A stretch of DNA of 44,088 nt from Deltaproteobacteria bacterium (GTDB lineage: Bacteria > Desulfobacterota > Dissulfuribacteria > Dissulfuribacterales > QOAL01): positions 1 to 44,088 of the forward strand of contig JALXCD010000129.1 in the NCBI GenBank assembly GCA_026991135.1. The letters are read 5' to 3'. A program made the position numbers and the translations under genes. The notes beneath the pieces were generated by a model, which made no database searches, was not told the origin of the DNA, and saw only the letters and a program-made list of their open reading frames with translations. Shown here piece by piece: positions 16,057 to 23,961 of this stretch. Every line of letters starts with the position of its first letter. The stretch's first letter is position 1.

Positions 16057-16110
16057 CTAAATTTCTTTAATTTTTGGGGCCTTCCCCAGATAAAAAGACA
16101 GAAAATTTAG
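16057..16110 (-). promoter_or_regulatory. Leader hairpin abutting the ribosome site of inositol-phosphate synthase
   Basis: In the minus-strand transcript CUAAAUUU pairs with AAAUUUAG whose last two bases begin the AGGAGG ribosome site. Inside are a 6x6 internal loop, UUUUU/AAAAA, a 4-base bulge and GGGG-AAGG-CCCC. The structure is AU-rich at its base and would melt with heat. An RNA thermometer is a guess based on position and on the stress-solute product. Confidence 0.45.
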
Positions 16111-16180
16111 AAAGTAAAAACAAATGAAAGAAGGCTTGCAGGCAGAGGAAATCTGTTCAGAAAATTGTCAAAATCCAATA

Positions 16181-16211
16181 ATAATATTTATCATTACTTT
16201 CCGTTTGTCAA
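16181..16211 (-). promoter_or_regulatory. Candidate sigma-70 promoter of the inositol operon
   Basis: On the minus strand TTGACA (16211-16206) is followed after 19 bases by TATTAT (16186-16181). Spacing is slightly long. The predicted leader of about 130 bases includes the hairpin at 16057-16110. It lies just inside the intergenic gap upstream of the synthase. Confidence 0.4.
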
Positions 16212-16234
16212 GTTATTTTGGGTTTATGATTACT

Positions 16235-17107
16235 TTAAGACAATCTTTTTATATGAATTTTATCTCCAGAATGAAGTTTCAAAGAATCCTGGGCACTTCC
16301 ACAATTTATTGAAATTTCAAGATGTCCAAAGCTACCAATAAGAGCTACTGGAAAACCTCTAGACACATCTGAATAGGTCTTTTTAAAGGGAATGTCGATA
16401 TCTCTACCTTTAAGATAAATCAGAAGCTCACACTTAGGTCCAAAATTGGTGGCTATATCTTTCACTGTTATATTGGTAATGGCACTTCCAAAATGATCAA
16501 AATAAAGGATTTCACCCCAAAGGCCATCTTCTTTAAAAAATGGCCTTGGGATATCTAACCCTTTGATGACATCTATCTTTCGGGAAAACTCATCAACTTT
16601 TATATGTAAACTTAAAAGGGAGGCAGCAGGTGCGAAAATATCTCTTGCATGAAAGCTTGAACTGGGACGATTTCTTTTAATTCCAAAGCTGGAAACAGTG
16701 TTCTTTAATTTATCCCAGAGTATCTCATAGGCCTTATAAGAAGAAAACCTGGATAATGCCTTAGAAAAAATTCCATTATCAGGCCCAACAAAAAAATATT
16801 TATCTACCTCAATAATAATGGCCTTCCTTTTTCCCCCCACCCCTGGATCCACGACCGCTAAGAAAATGGTACCTTCTGGAAAATCTTTAAGACTTGCATC
16901 TAAATAAATGGCTGCCTGAAGGATATTCTGTGGATAAACCCCGTGTGTAATATCAATGATATTCACATCTGGATTAATTCGGGATATTACTCCTTTGCAT
17001 ATCCCCACATAAGGATCTATGTAACCAAAGTCTGTTAAAAAGGCTATGATAGCCTTTGATTTTACATCACCAGTAGGAAGGGGTTTCCACCGGGACCTTT
17101 CCGTCAT
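16235..17107 (-). CDS. SAM hydroxide adenosyltransferase (DUF62)
   Basis: The enzyme family splits S-adenosylmethionine with hydroxide into adenosine and methionine. The 290-residue protein shows FLTDFGYIDPYVG, DITHGV, VVDPGVGG and GPDNG, the substrate-site motifs shared with fluorinase and chlorinase, but it lies in the hydrolase group by context. About 15 extra residues precede the conserved start; the ATG lies 41 bases inside the spermidine synthase gene and no other in-frame start is obvious, so translation is coupled. Co-transcription with polyamine genes suggests balancing of SAM pools, which is inference. Confidence 0.88.
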   Translation of the reverse strand: MTERSRWKPLPTGDVKSKAIIAFLTDFGYIDPYVGICKGVISRINPDVNIIDITHGVYPQNILQAAIYLDASLKDFPEGTIFLAVVDPGVGGKRKAIIIEVDKYFFVGPDNGIFSKALSRFSSYKAYEILWDKLKNTVSSFGIKRNRPSSSFHARDIFAPAASLLSLHIKVDEFSRKIDVIKGLDIPRPFFKEDGLWGEILYFDHFGSAITNITVKDIATNFGPKCELLIYLKGRDIDIPFKKTYSDVSRGFPVALIGSFGHLEISINCGSAQDSLKLHSGDKIHIKRLS

Positions 17108-17945
17108 CTTGAAAATTATCCAGTAAATCCATCCACCAGTTTGGAAGGGTAAAAGAAGATTTATGAATCAAAGGATTGTAGTATCTTCCTGAAAATTCTC
17201 TTTTGGGCTCACTAATCAAAAGCCCCTTATCCTTAGTTCCTGCTACAAAGGCAATCTCTCCTCCATAAGTTGGCATTGGCGCCAGATAGACAGAGACATT
17301 TTCAAAGACATCCAGGAATCTCTTTCTGATAAAGGGCATTACCTTTGGCATTGTAACAGGAAGACCTGACTGTCTAACAACAATTCCGTCATCAGTAAGG
17401 ATTGCAGATAGATCTTCATGAAATGGTCTTTCAAAAAGGACAATGGCCGGGCCAATGGGGTCTGTAGAATCAAGGATGATTACATCGAACTTTTCACCCC
17501 TTTCCCTTGCCTCTTTAACATATTTGGCGCCATCTCCAATGATGAGCTCGACCCTTTCATCGTTCCAGTCACCACAAATCTCTGGAAGATATTTCCTACA
17601 CGCAATTATCACGTCTTCATCAAGCTCAACCTGAACTATGCGCCTAATTGATTTATATTTCTGGACTTCCCTTAAGACACCGCCATCGCCCCCGCCGATG
17701 ATAAGGACAGATTCAGTATCCTTGTTGCGGGCAAGAATTGGCACATGGACCATCATTTCATGGTAGATGAATTCATCGCCCAGGGTGGTCTGGACAATGC
17801 CATCCAGAATAAGGCCCTTGCCCCATTGTTCATTTGAAAAGATTAACAGGCGCTGAAACTTTGTGCGTTTCTCATAAAGGGGGCAAATCTCATAGCCATG
17901 GATGTAGCCTGGCCCGATTCTCTCAGACCAAAGATAGCGAGTCAA
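17067..17945 (-). CDS. speE: Spermidine synthase (polyamine aminopropyltransferase)
   Basis: The 292-residue protein transfers an aminopropyl group from decarboxylated SAM to a diamine. Motifs are YHEMMVHVP, IIGGGDGGVLREV for the nucleoside pocket, VELDEDVI, and LDSTDPIGPA with the catalytic aspartates. Length and order are those of bacterial SpeE. Its start overlaps the stop of the upstream SpeD-like gene by 4 bases and its end overlaps the SAM hydrolase gene. Because the adjacent SpeD homologue lacks catalytic residues, the source of decarboxylated SAM is not evident in this window. Confidence 0.93.
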   Translation of the reverse strand: MTRYLWSERIGPGYIHGYEICPLYEKRTKFQRLLIFSNEQWGKGLILDGIVQTTLGDEFIYHEMMVHVPILARNKDTESVLIIGGGDGGVLREVQKYKSIRRIVQVELDEDVIIACRKYLPEICGDWNDERVELIIGDGAKYVKEARERGEKFDVIILDSTDPIGPAIVLFERPFHEDLSAILTDDGIVVRQSGLPVTMPKVMPFIRKRFLDVFENVSVYLAPMPTYGGEIAFVAGTKDKGLLISEPKREFSGRYYNPLIHKSSFTLPNWWMDLLDNFQDDGKVPVETPSYW

Positions 17946-18397
17946 GTGTCCTCCATATCTAGAAGTTGTCCTCTGGTTATCTCAATGACTTCCACATGGC
18001 CTGGATTTAAAATGGCCTTCAAATTTTCAAGGACCATGTGTGCATGGCCTTGATTGCGGGCAAATATGTCAAGGGCTGCATATTCCCTTTCTGGCCATGT
18101 ATGAATCAATATGTGAAGCACCGGATTTGATACAGTAGCCGAAACTCCATATGGATCAAATTGATAGGTATTGACCCTTAATTCAGAATCTCTTTCTAAA
18201 TTTTCAAATCCTGAGGCTGCCCTCTCCAGGATATCACCTATGACTTGGGCATTTGCCAGGGAAGAAAAAGGCGCCTTCCACATCTCAACCAAAAGGTGGG
18301 TACCAAGGCCAGTTGAAAAGGAACTATCCAACATATTGACCTTTTGCTTGGCTTCTGCCAATTCCTTATGTATTGGGGTCAGACTTGCTGTAGCCAT
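17942..18397 (-). CDS. AdoMet decarboxylase (SpeD) homologue lacking catalytic residues
   Basis: The 151-residue protein keeps the SpeD fold markers: GTHLLVEMW, PYGVS at 82-86, IHTWPE at 98-103 and a hydrophobic YAALDIF segment. Aligned on PYGVS and IHTWPE, which are spaced exactly as in Thermotoga SpeD, the self-cleavage Glu-Ser pair that generates the pyruvoyl group reads Val93-Leu94, and the catalytic Cys of the LFTCG motif reads Arg114. Ser86 and His99 remain. It should neither process itself nor decarboxylate SAM. An allosteric partner (like the trypanosome prozyme) or a ligand sensor is plausible. AGGAGG lies 6 bases before the ATG. It leads the spe operon. Confidence 0.82.
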   Translation of the reverse strand: MATASLTPIHKELAEAKQKVNMLDSSFSTGLGTHLLVEMWKAPFSSLANAQVIGDILERAASGFENLERDSELRVNTYQFDPYGVSATVSNPVLHILIHTWPEREYAALDIFARNQGHAHMVLENLKAILNPGHVEVIEITRGQLLDMEDT

Positions 18398-18421
18398 AGG
18401 CAGCCTCCTGTTCCAAAGCTA

Positions 18422-18485
18422 TAGGCCATGCATACTTACACTCCACATTGCCCAATATAATCCCTCCAGGGATAAAAAAGGCCTA
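18422..18485 (-). promoter_or_regulatory. Structured leader of the spe operon
   Basis: In the minus-strand leader UAGGCC (18485-18480) can pair with GGCCUA (18427-18422), enclosing a hairpin AUCCC-UGGA-GGGAU (18473-18460). The operon handles SAM and polyamines, so a ligand-sensing RNA is conceivable, but it does not match a SAM riboswitch that I recognise. The palindrome ATCCCTCCAGGGAT could equally be a protein operator. Confidence 0.3.
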
Positions 18486-18516
18486 ACAAACAAAAAAACA
18501 CCCTGAAACGGCGTGA

Positions 18517-18546
18517 AATCTAACCACTTTAAAAAAGAGTTGTCAA
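18517..18546 (-). promoter_or_regulatory. Candidate promoter of the spe operon
   Basis: On the minus strand TTGACA (18546-18541) is followed after 18 bases by TAGATT (18522-18517). The predicted leader is about 110 bases. The divergent phosphodiesterase gene starts 70 bases away on the other strand. Confidence 0.4.
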
Positions 18547-18615
18547 TGAAAAACAGATAAGATTTTCTTGGCAAATGCCCTTTAAAAAATGGCTTTCATT
18601 GTTAAAATCAAGCCC

Positions 18616-19068
18616 ATGAAAATAGGCGTACTCTCAGATACCCATGGAATAATTCCAGATACGTGTTTGGAAATATTAAAAGATGTAAAGCTACTGATTC
18701 ATGCCGGTGACATTGGCGGACTTGGAGTAATTGAAAGGCTTAGAGAATTGGCAGATGTTAAAGCAGTCTGCGGCAATATGGATTCAGGTGCCCTTTGCAA
18801 AAGATTCCCAAGGACATACCTTTTTGAGATAAAGGGAAAATACTTTTATCTCATGCATGAACCCTATCTGCTTGATATTGACCCAAAGGCGGCAGGGGTT
18901 GACTGCGTTATCTACGGCCACACGCATATTCCCAAAATAGAGGAAAGGGACGGGGTGCTCTATCTGAATCCTGGAAGTGTCGGGGTCCCAAAACTTGGTC
19001 TAGGACCAACTGTGGCCCTTCTAGAAATCACAGAAGATAAAATAAATGCAAAAATTGTTGAATGTTAA
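18616..19068 (+). CDS. YfcE/MJ0936-type metallophosphodiesterase
   Basis: The 150-residue protein is a minimal calcineurin-like phosphoesterase with the full metal site: LSDTHG, HAGDIGG, CGNMD, LMHEP (in place of the more usual GH.G segment) and YGHTHIP, then NPGSVGVP. Relatives hydrolyse cyclic or model phosphodiesters; the natural substrate is unknown. I prefer ATG 18616 (MKIGVLSDTHG, the usual start of the family) to an in-frame ATG at 18589 that would add nine residues. There is no strong ribosome site for either. Confidence 0.87.
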   Translation: MKIGVLSDTHGIIPDTCLEILKDVKLLIHAGDIGGLGVIERLRELADVKAVCGNMDSGALCKRFPRTYLFEIKGKYFYLMHEPYLLDIDPKAAGVDCVIYGHTHIPKIEERDGVLYLNPGSVGVPKLGLGPTVALLEITEDKINAKIVEC

Positions 19069-19126
19069 TGGTGAAATATTTAGAATGTTTTGGTAATTTG
19101 ATTTGTGTCGTCAAAGTCAAAAATTA

Positions 19127-20722
19127 ATGATGAAAAGAAACTCTAGGCAAAGTCTTTCACATCAAGATCTTATAGATTTTTTAGAACATGCAAATGACCT
19201 TGTCCAAAGTGTATCCCCCGACGGTCACTTTCTTTATGTCAATAAGGCATGGAAAGAGACGCTTGGCTACACAGACGAAGATTTAAAAAATATCACCTTT
19301 TTCGATATCATAGCTAAAGAATGTCATGAAAAATGCATTTTAATTTTCCAAGAAGTTCTTTCTGGCAAAGAGGTTGAACATGTTGAGACGGTATTTTGCG
19401 CCAAGGATGGAAGGCTTGTTCATCTTGAAGGAAGCTGCAATTGCAGATTTAAAGATGGAAAGCCCATAAGCACTCGTGGAATATTCCGGGATATTACAGA
19501 GAAAAAACGCATAGAAGAAGAAAAGATCCGCCTTCAAAAAAGGCTAGAACGTGCACAACTCTTTGAAAGCCTTGGCATAATGGCTGGCGGCATTGCTCAC
19601 GACTACAATAACATATTAATGGGAATCCTTGGTTTTACTGAGCTTTTAAAAATGAAGGCAAGCTCAACTGAAGACGTCCTGCGCCTTGCCCAAAAGGTGG
19701 AAAGCTCTGCCTTGAAAGCAGCAGAGCTCACCAAACAAATGCTTGCCTTTTCAGGAGCTGGAAATATCTCTTTAGTCTCAAAGGACCTTTCATCTCTCAT
19801 AGAAGGTGTTGCTTCACAACTAAAGGCCATTATCCCTACAAATATTAGACTTTCCTTTGAATTGGATAAAAGTCTCCCTGAAATAAATATTGACGAATCA
19901 CAAATTGTCCAAGCACTCAAAAACACAATCAAAAATTCAGTTGAAGCCATTGGGACAAATAAAGGAGAGATAAAGATCCGCACAGGGAAAATCACAATCC
20001 ACGAGACCTTTTTTGATGATACATTTGTAGTTAATTATCCTTCACCTGGAGAATATGAGTTCATTCAGATAACAGATACTGGTCACGGGATTAATGAGAA
20101 GGATGCCCAGAAGGTCTTTGAGCCCTTTTATACAACAAAATTTCAAGGACGGGGCCTTGGACTTTCAGCCGCTCTAGGTATCGTCAGGGGTCATGGTGGT
20201 ACAATAAGACTATCGAGCTCAAAAAACAAAGGCACCACGCTGACCATGTATTTCCCTATAAAAAAGCTTGCAAAGGCAAAATTTTCAAGGAACCAGTCAA
20301 TTAGTATTGAGGCATCAAAATACGATTTCAAAAGTCCCGTTCTCCTAATTGACGATGAGACCATGATTAGGCAACTTTTAAGCCTTTATTTAAAGGACAT
20401 GGGCCTAAATTCCATAGAGGCGGAAGATGGTCTTACGGGTATCGAACTTTTTAAAAGGTTTCACAAATCCCTCAAATTGGTAGTCCTCGATTGGCTTATG
20501 CCAGGGCTCGATGGGGCAAAGGTATTAGATGAAATAAAAAAGATAGATAAAAATATTCCTGTTCTTGTCATAAGTGGATATGACAAATCAAAAACCCTGA
20601 AGGAATTTCCACGAGATGTCATCGCAGATTTTTTGCAAAAACCCTTTAGCTCAGTGACCTTTAAAGAAAAAGTCCTTTCTCTAATAAGTCCTTCTATCCT
20701 TACAGCTAGTGCAGCTTTCTAA
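19127..20722 (+). CDS. PAS-domain hybrid histidine kinase with C-terminal receiver
   Basis: The 531-residue protein has no membrane segment and is probably cytosolic. A PAS domain (DFLEHANDLVQSV to GIFRDITE, about residues 15-140) is followed by a coiled linker, a HisKA helix with GGIAHDYNN holding the phospho-accepting His, and a HATPase domain (DTGHGI, FEPFYTTK, GRGLGLS). A receiver domain occupies the last 125 residues with LIDDE and VVLDWLMPG, the Asp being the phosphate acceptor. No output domain follows, so it should relay to a separate protein. The start is uncertain: ATG 19127 or 19130, with TTG 19103 also in frame and no good ribosome site. The next gene overlaps its end. Confidence 0.9.
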   Translation: MMKRNSRQSLSHQDLIDFLEHANDLVQSVSPDGHFLYVNKAWKETLGYTDEDLKNITFFDIIAKECHEKCILIFQEVLSGKEVEHVETVFCAKDGRLVHLEGSCNCRFKDGKPISTRGIFRDITEKKRIEEEKIRLQKRLERAQLFESLGIMAGGIAHDYNNILMGILGFTELLKMKASSTEDVLRLAQKVESSALKAAELTKQMLAFSGAGNISLVSKDLSSLIEGVASQLKAIIPTNIRLSFELDKSLPEINIDESQIVQALKNTIKNSVEAIGTNKGEIKIRTGKITIHETFFDDTFVVNYPSPGEYEFIQITDTGHGINEKDAQKVFEPFYTTKFQGRGLGLSAALGIVRGHGGTIRLSSSKNKGTTLTMYFPIKKLAKAKFSRNQSISIEASKYDFKSPVLLIDDETMIRQLLSLYLKDMGLNSIEAEDGLTGIELFKRFHKSLKLVVLDWLMPGLDGAKVLDEIKKIDKNIPVLVISGYDKSKTLKEFPRDVIADFLQKPFSSVTFKEKVLSLISPSILTASAAF

Positions 20723-21218
20723 TAAAGACCCCAAAGAAATTGTCCTTTCAAGGATATCAAAGGCCAACGAACTTTTTGAACAATATGGCCAAAGGCTTCT
20801 AAAGGACAAATACCTTAAAAACAGGCTTGCACTTTTGGCAATTGAAATAGAAAAAAGTAAAAATCTTATGTCAGAGCTCCATGTGCCAGAAACATGCAGT
20901 TTTTGCGCAACAAGGATTAAAGGAGGTGGCTGTTGTGGAGAGCAGATTGCCACCTGGTTTGATCCCATCCTCTTGTTGTTAAATCTCTTAATGGGAGTTC
21001 CCCTTCAAAATAAGGGATACTATGAAAACTCGTGTATCTTTCTTGGAAGGGATGGATGCACTTTAAAGGCAAGATATCATTTTTGCGTAAACTATCTTTG
21101 TAAAAGACTTATTGAAATGCTAGGAGAAAATGGTGTAAATGCCCTAAAAAGGCAGTATGGAAAAGAGCTTTTTCTATCATGGGAACTTGAGATCTATCTC
21201 AAAAAGTTGCTCCCCTAG
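20709..21218 (+). CDS. Cysteine-rich protein of unknown function, coupled to the hybrid kinase
   Basis: I do not recognise this 169-residue protein. It has eight cysteines in the pattern C-x2-C-x8-CC-x32-C-x7-C-x8-C-x4-C (residues 63 to 131), a set that suggests an Fe-S cluster or zinc site; the first four fall in CSFCATRIKGGGCC. The N-terminal 55 residues are charged and helical. A hydrophobic stretch (LLLLNLLMG) lies between the cysteine groups. It resembles YkgJ-type cysteine-cluster proteins only loosely. The start is GTG 20709, 14 bases inside the kinase gene, so the two are probably made together and it may be a redox input or output partner. A later start is possible. Confidence 0.6.
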   Translation: MQLSNKDPKEIVLSRISKANELFEQYGQRLLKDKYLKNRLALLAIEIEKSKNLMSELHVPETCSFCATRIKGGGCCGEQIATWFDPILLLLNLLMGVPLQNKGYYENSCIFLGRDGCTLKARYHFCVNYLCKRLIEMLGENGVNALKRQYGKELFLSWELEIYLKKLLP

Positions 21219-21257
21219 CATTTACTTTTTATAGAACCATCTTAAAATCGGTCTCAA

Positions 21258-21284
21258 CATTTTTAAATGCATGTTTTAAAAATG
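21258..21284. repeat. AT-rich inverted repeat upstream of mqnB
   Basis: CATTTTTAAA (21258-21267) and TTTAAAAATG (21275-21284) form a perfect 10-base inverted repeat with a 7-base loop, 25 bases before the mqnB start. It could be an operator or a weak terminator of the upstream gene; the sequence does not decide. Confidence 0.4.
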
Positions 21285-21308
21285 CTACTCAATATTTAAG
21301 ATATCTTG

Positions 21309-21950
21309 ATGAGACTAAAGATAGCGCTTTTTTGTCCAACAGATTTTGAACTTGAGGCCTTAAAGGGCGTTAATAAAGATATCCCTATTTCCTATTTCAC
21401 TATTGGCTATGGGCCTCCTCAGGCAGCCTTTTCAACATGCAAGATACTTTGCAGGTATGACTTTGACCTGGTGCTTCTTTGTGGTATTGCTGGCATTTAT
21501 AAAGATTTTGACAATTATAAAAAGGAAATTTTTATTGCAAGTGAAGAAATCTTTGGAGACCTTGGACGATGTGATGACAACCTCATTGAACCAATAGAAA
21601 TAAAAGGAATGAGCCAAAAAAGAAAATTTTATCTTGATAAAAATATAAAAAATTTCCTGGGAAGTTCCCTTAAGGAATTTTTTATTACACCAATGGTCAC
21701 TGTTTCATGTTCAAGCGGCGACTATTTAAGGTCACAGATGATATTTGAAACTACCAAGGCACCCATAGAAAACATGGAAGGGGCATCATGTGCACTTGTT
21801 TGTGAACATTTCAAGGTTCCACTGATTGAAATGAGGACAGTCAGCAATATTTCAGGAGTTAAAGACAAAAGCCAATGGGACATTGATGGAGCCCTTGAGA
21901 GGCTGTCAAGAGGAATAAAAAAACTATTTGATATACTTGAATATGACTGA
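21309..21950 (+). CDS. mqnB: Futalosine hydrolase
   Basis: The enzyme removes hypoxanthine from futalosine in the alternative menaquinone pathway. The 213-residue protein is a nucleoside-phosphorylase-fold hydrolase with GYGPPQAA, LLCGIAGIY, VSCSSGDYLRS and NMEGASCALVCEHF, the last containing the purine-binding Met-Glu of this fold, then MRTVSNISG. The start ATG 21309 follows a TTG in the same frame; no strong ribosome site is seen. It overlaps mqnD by 8 bases, and that pairing makes the assignment firm. The pathway implies menaquinone-based, probably anaerobic, respiration. Confidence 0.92.
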   Translation: MRLKIALFCPTDFELEALKGVNKDIPISYFTIGYGPPQAAFSTCKILCRYDFDLVLLCGIAGIYKDFDNYKKEIFIASEEIFGDLGRCDDNLIEPIEIKGMSQKRKFYLDKNIKNFLGSSLKEFFITPMVTVSCSSGDYLRSQMIFETTKAPIENMEGASCALVCEHFKVPLIEMRTVSNISGVKDKSQWDIDGALERLSRGIKKLFDILEYD

Positions 21951-22773
21951 TTTTACTCTTGGCATCTCACCATGTCCTAATGACACCTTTATCTTTTACC
22001 ACCTCTTATTTAAGAGCCACTTTAAGTTTAAGACCTTGATAAGGGACGTGGAAGAACTAAACAGACTTGTTCTGGAAAAAAGACTTGACATAAGTAAGGT
22101 ATCCTTCGCATTGGCAGGTAAGACCCTTAATAATTACTTGATATTAAGGTCTGGAGCTGCCCTTGGAAGGGGCTGTGGCCCCCTTGTCTTATCTAGGGAA
22201 AAGATGGAGATTCGTGAACTTAAGGGGAAAAGGATTGCCATTCCAGGTGAAAATACTACTGCTACACTTTTACTAAGGCTTTTTCTCAATGAAAAAAACG
22301 AATTTATTCCTATGCTTTTTAGTAAAATACCTTTGGCCATTAAGGAGGGAAAGGTCGATGCTGGCTGTGTAATACATGAGACCCGCTTTACTTATAAGGA
22401 TATGGGGTTACATCTTGTAATGGATCTAGGAAAATGGTGGGAACAAGAAACAGGGCTGCCAATCCCACTTGGTGGTATTGTTGCAAAAAGGGATATTCCA
22501 GAGGATTTTTTACTTGAACTTGAAATGGCCATCAGAAAAAGTATTGAGTATTCAGAACAGAACTTCGATGAAGTTTCAAAATTTATAACAAGCCATGCCC
22601 AGGAAATATCAAAAGAGGTTCAAAAAAAACACATCGGTCTTTATGTCAATGAATTTTCCAAGGACATTGGAGACGAGGGCAAAAGGGCAATAGGAGAACT
22701 TTTTGCGAGGGCTCACAAAAAAGGACTTATGGATTTAGATTCGAAATTTAAAGAAAAAATCTTTCTAGATTAA
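21943..22773 (+). CDS. mqnD: 1,4-dihydroxy-6-naphthoate synthase
   Basis: The enzyme converts cyclic dehypoxanthinyl futalosine to 1,4-dihydroxy-6-naphthoate, the next-stage menaquinone precursor. The 276-residue protein has the periplasmic-binding-protein-like fold of MqnA/MqnD with SPCPNDTFIFY at the start, a key MqnD signature, GRGCGPLV, IPGENTTATLLLR and GLPIPLGGIVAKRD. The start is ATG 21943, inside the last codons of mqnB. MqnA and MqnC are not in the window. Confidence 0.93.
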   Translation: MTDFTLGISPCPNDTFIFYHLLFKSHFKFKTLIRDVEELNRLVLEKRLDISKVSFALAGKTLNNYLILRSGAALGRGCGPLVLSREKMEIRELKGKRIAIPGENTTATLLLRLFLNEKNEFIPMLFSKIPLAIKEGKVDAGCVIHETRFTYKDMGLHLVMDLGKWWEQETGLPIPLGGIVAKRDIPEDFLLELEMAIRKSIEYSEQNFDEVSKFITSHAQEISKEVQKKHIGLYVNEFSKDIGDEGKRAIGELFARAHKKGLMDLDSKFKEKIFLD

Positions 22774-22783
22774 AGGGAAAACC

Positions 22784-23518
22784 ATGGAAAACTCCTTTAG
22801 TATATTTCAAATTGTTTTAGGAGCGGGACCTGTAGTTCAGCTTGTCCTTCTCATCCTTGTTTTGATGTCAATTCTTTGTTGGACCATAATAATCTTTAAG
22901 GCACGGATTTTTAGCCGTGCCAGAAAGACAAACCAAGAATTTGATACTTTTTTTGCTGAATTGAATGATCTTTCTCAGGTTGAAAGTAGAGCGAGAAGGA
23001 TGCTTGACTGCCCTATGGCCCAGGTTTTTTTAACTGCCTATCTGGATTATTTAGCACTTCAGAAGGATGTAAAATTTGAAAACACTAAACTTAACAGAAA
23101 GGCATGGATAGAAATCATCTCAAGAAGCATTTCAAAAGGCATAAAACAAGAAATACAAGACCTTGAAACCACGCTCCCTCTTCTTGCCACAACTGGAAAC
23201 TCTGCACCCTTTATAGGGCTTTTTGGAACTGTATGGGGTATAATGAAAAGCTTTCACAATATTGGCCTCCAGGGGAGTGCAAGCCTTGCAACAGTGGCAC
23301 CTGGAATTTCCGAAGCCCTTATTGCCACTGCTGTTGGCCTCGCTGCAGCCATTCCAGCAGTAATTGCCTATAACATCTTTACAAGCTCTACCCTTGACAT
23401 GGAAAAAGACCTTGAAACCTTTGGAACCGATCTAATAAACGTAATTGAAAGAGAATTGTTAAAGAGGGAATCTGCCGCTACCATTAGATACAATGATGTC
23501 CCTAGAATAAGGACTTAA
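22784..23518 (+). CDS. tolQ: TolQ/ExbB-type proton-channel protein
   Basis: The 244-residue inner-membrane protein has the three-helix pattern of the MotA/TolQ/ExbB family: one helix near residues 14-36, then two in the C-terminal half with LLATTGNSAPFIGLFGTVWGIM and ISEALIATAVGLAAAIPAVIAYN, cited in part. With TolR it forms the proton-driven motor that energises TolA and keeps the outer membrane attached during division. It is 2 bases from tolR. ExbB of a TonB system is the alternative; the long Lys-rich TolA-like third gene favours Tol. Confidence 0.9.
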   Translation: MENSFSIFQIVLGAGPVVQLVLLILVLMSILCWTIIIFKARIFSRARKTNQEFDTFFAELNDLSQVESRARRMLDCPMAQVFLTAYLDYLALQKDVKFENTKLNRKAWIEIISRSISKGIKQEIQDLETTLPLLATTGNSAPFIGLFGTVWGIMKSFHNIGLQGSASLATVAPGISEALIATAVGLAAAIPAVIAYNIFTSSTLDMEKDLETFGTDLINVIERELLKRESAATIRYNDVPRIRT

Positions 23519-23520
23519 AA

Positions 23521-23961
23521 ATGGGTATGTCAAACGGTAGCCCCAGAGGGCTTTTATCAGACATAAATGTCACTCCCTTGGTTGATGTAATGTTGGTCCT
23601 TCTAATAATCTTTATGGTGACTGCACCAATGATGACCAAGGGCGTTCCAGTTAATCTTCCAGAGACTACAGCCAAATCCCTTCCTCAAAAAAAGGAACAC
23701 ACTGAAGTAATTGTTACAAAGGAAGGGAATATTTATATTGACGGCATCCCTGCTGATGAAACAAGCCTAAAAAAACAGTTAAAGCTATCAAAGGAAAAGG
23801 ATGGCTCAAAGCAGGTCCTATTAAGAGCAGATAAAGACGTCTCCTACGGACTGGTAGTAAAAGTAATGGCCGCCATAAGGGAAGCTGGAATCAACAATTT
23901 AGGGCTTGTAACAGCACCTGAAAAGGTTTCTCCGCCTCAAAAACTTTCCTTAAAGAAATGA
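23521..23961 (+). CDS. tolR: TolR/ExbD-type motor protein
   Basis: The 146-residue protein has a short cytosolic start, one membrane helix with INVTPLVDVMLVLLIIFMV, whose Asp is the proton-carrying residue, and a periplasmic domain with a short ExbD-like fold (VPVNLPE, EGNIYIDG, VLLRADKDVSYG, VMAAIREAGI). It pairs with TolQ. Its stop overlaps the start of the TolA-like gene by 4 bases. Confidence 0.92.
   Translation: MGMSNGSPRGLLSDINVTPLVDVMLVLLIIFMVTAPMMTKGVPVNLPETTAKSLPQKKEHTEVIVTKEGNIYIDGIPADETSLKKQLKLSKEKDGSKQVLLRADKDVSYGLVVKVMAAIREAGINNLGLVTAPEKVSPPQKLSLKK

Noticed and set aside
16124-16312. Small plus-strand frame in the gap after the inositol operon
   Set aside because: It runs into the end of the SAM hydroxide adenosyltransferase gene, lacks a ribosome site and contains the likely promoter of the opposite strand.
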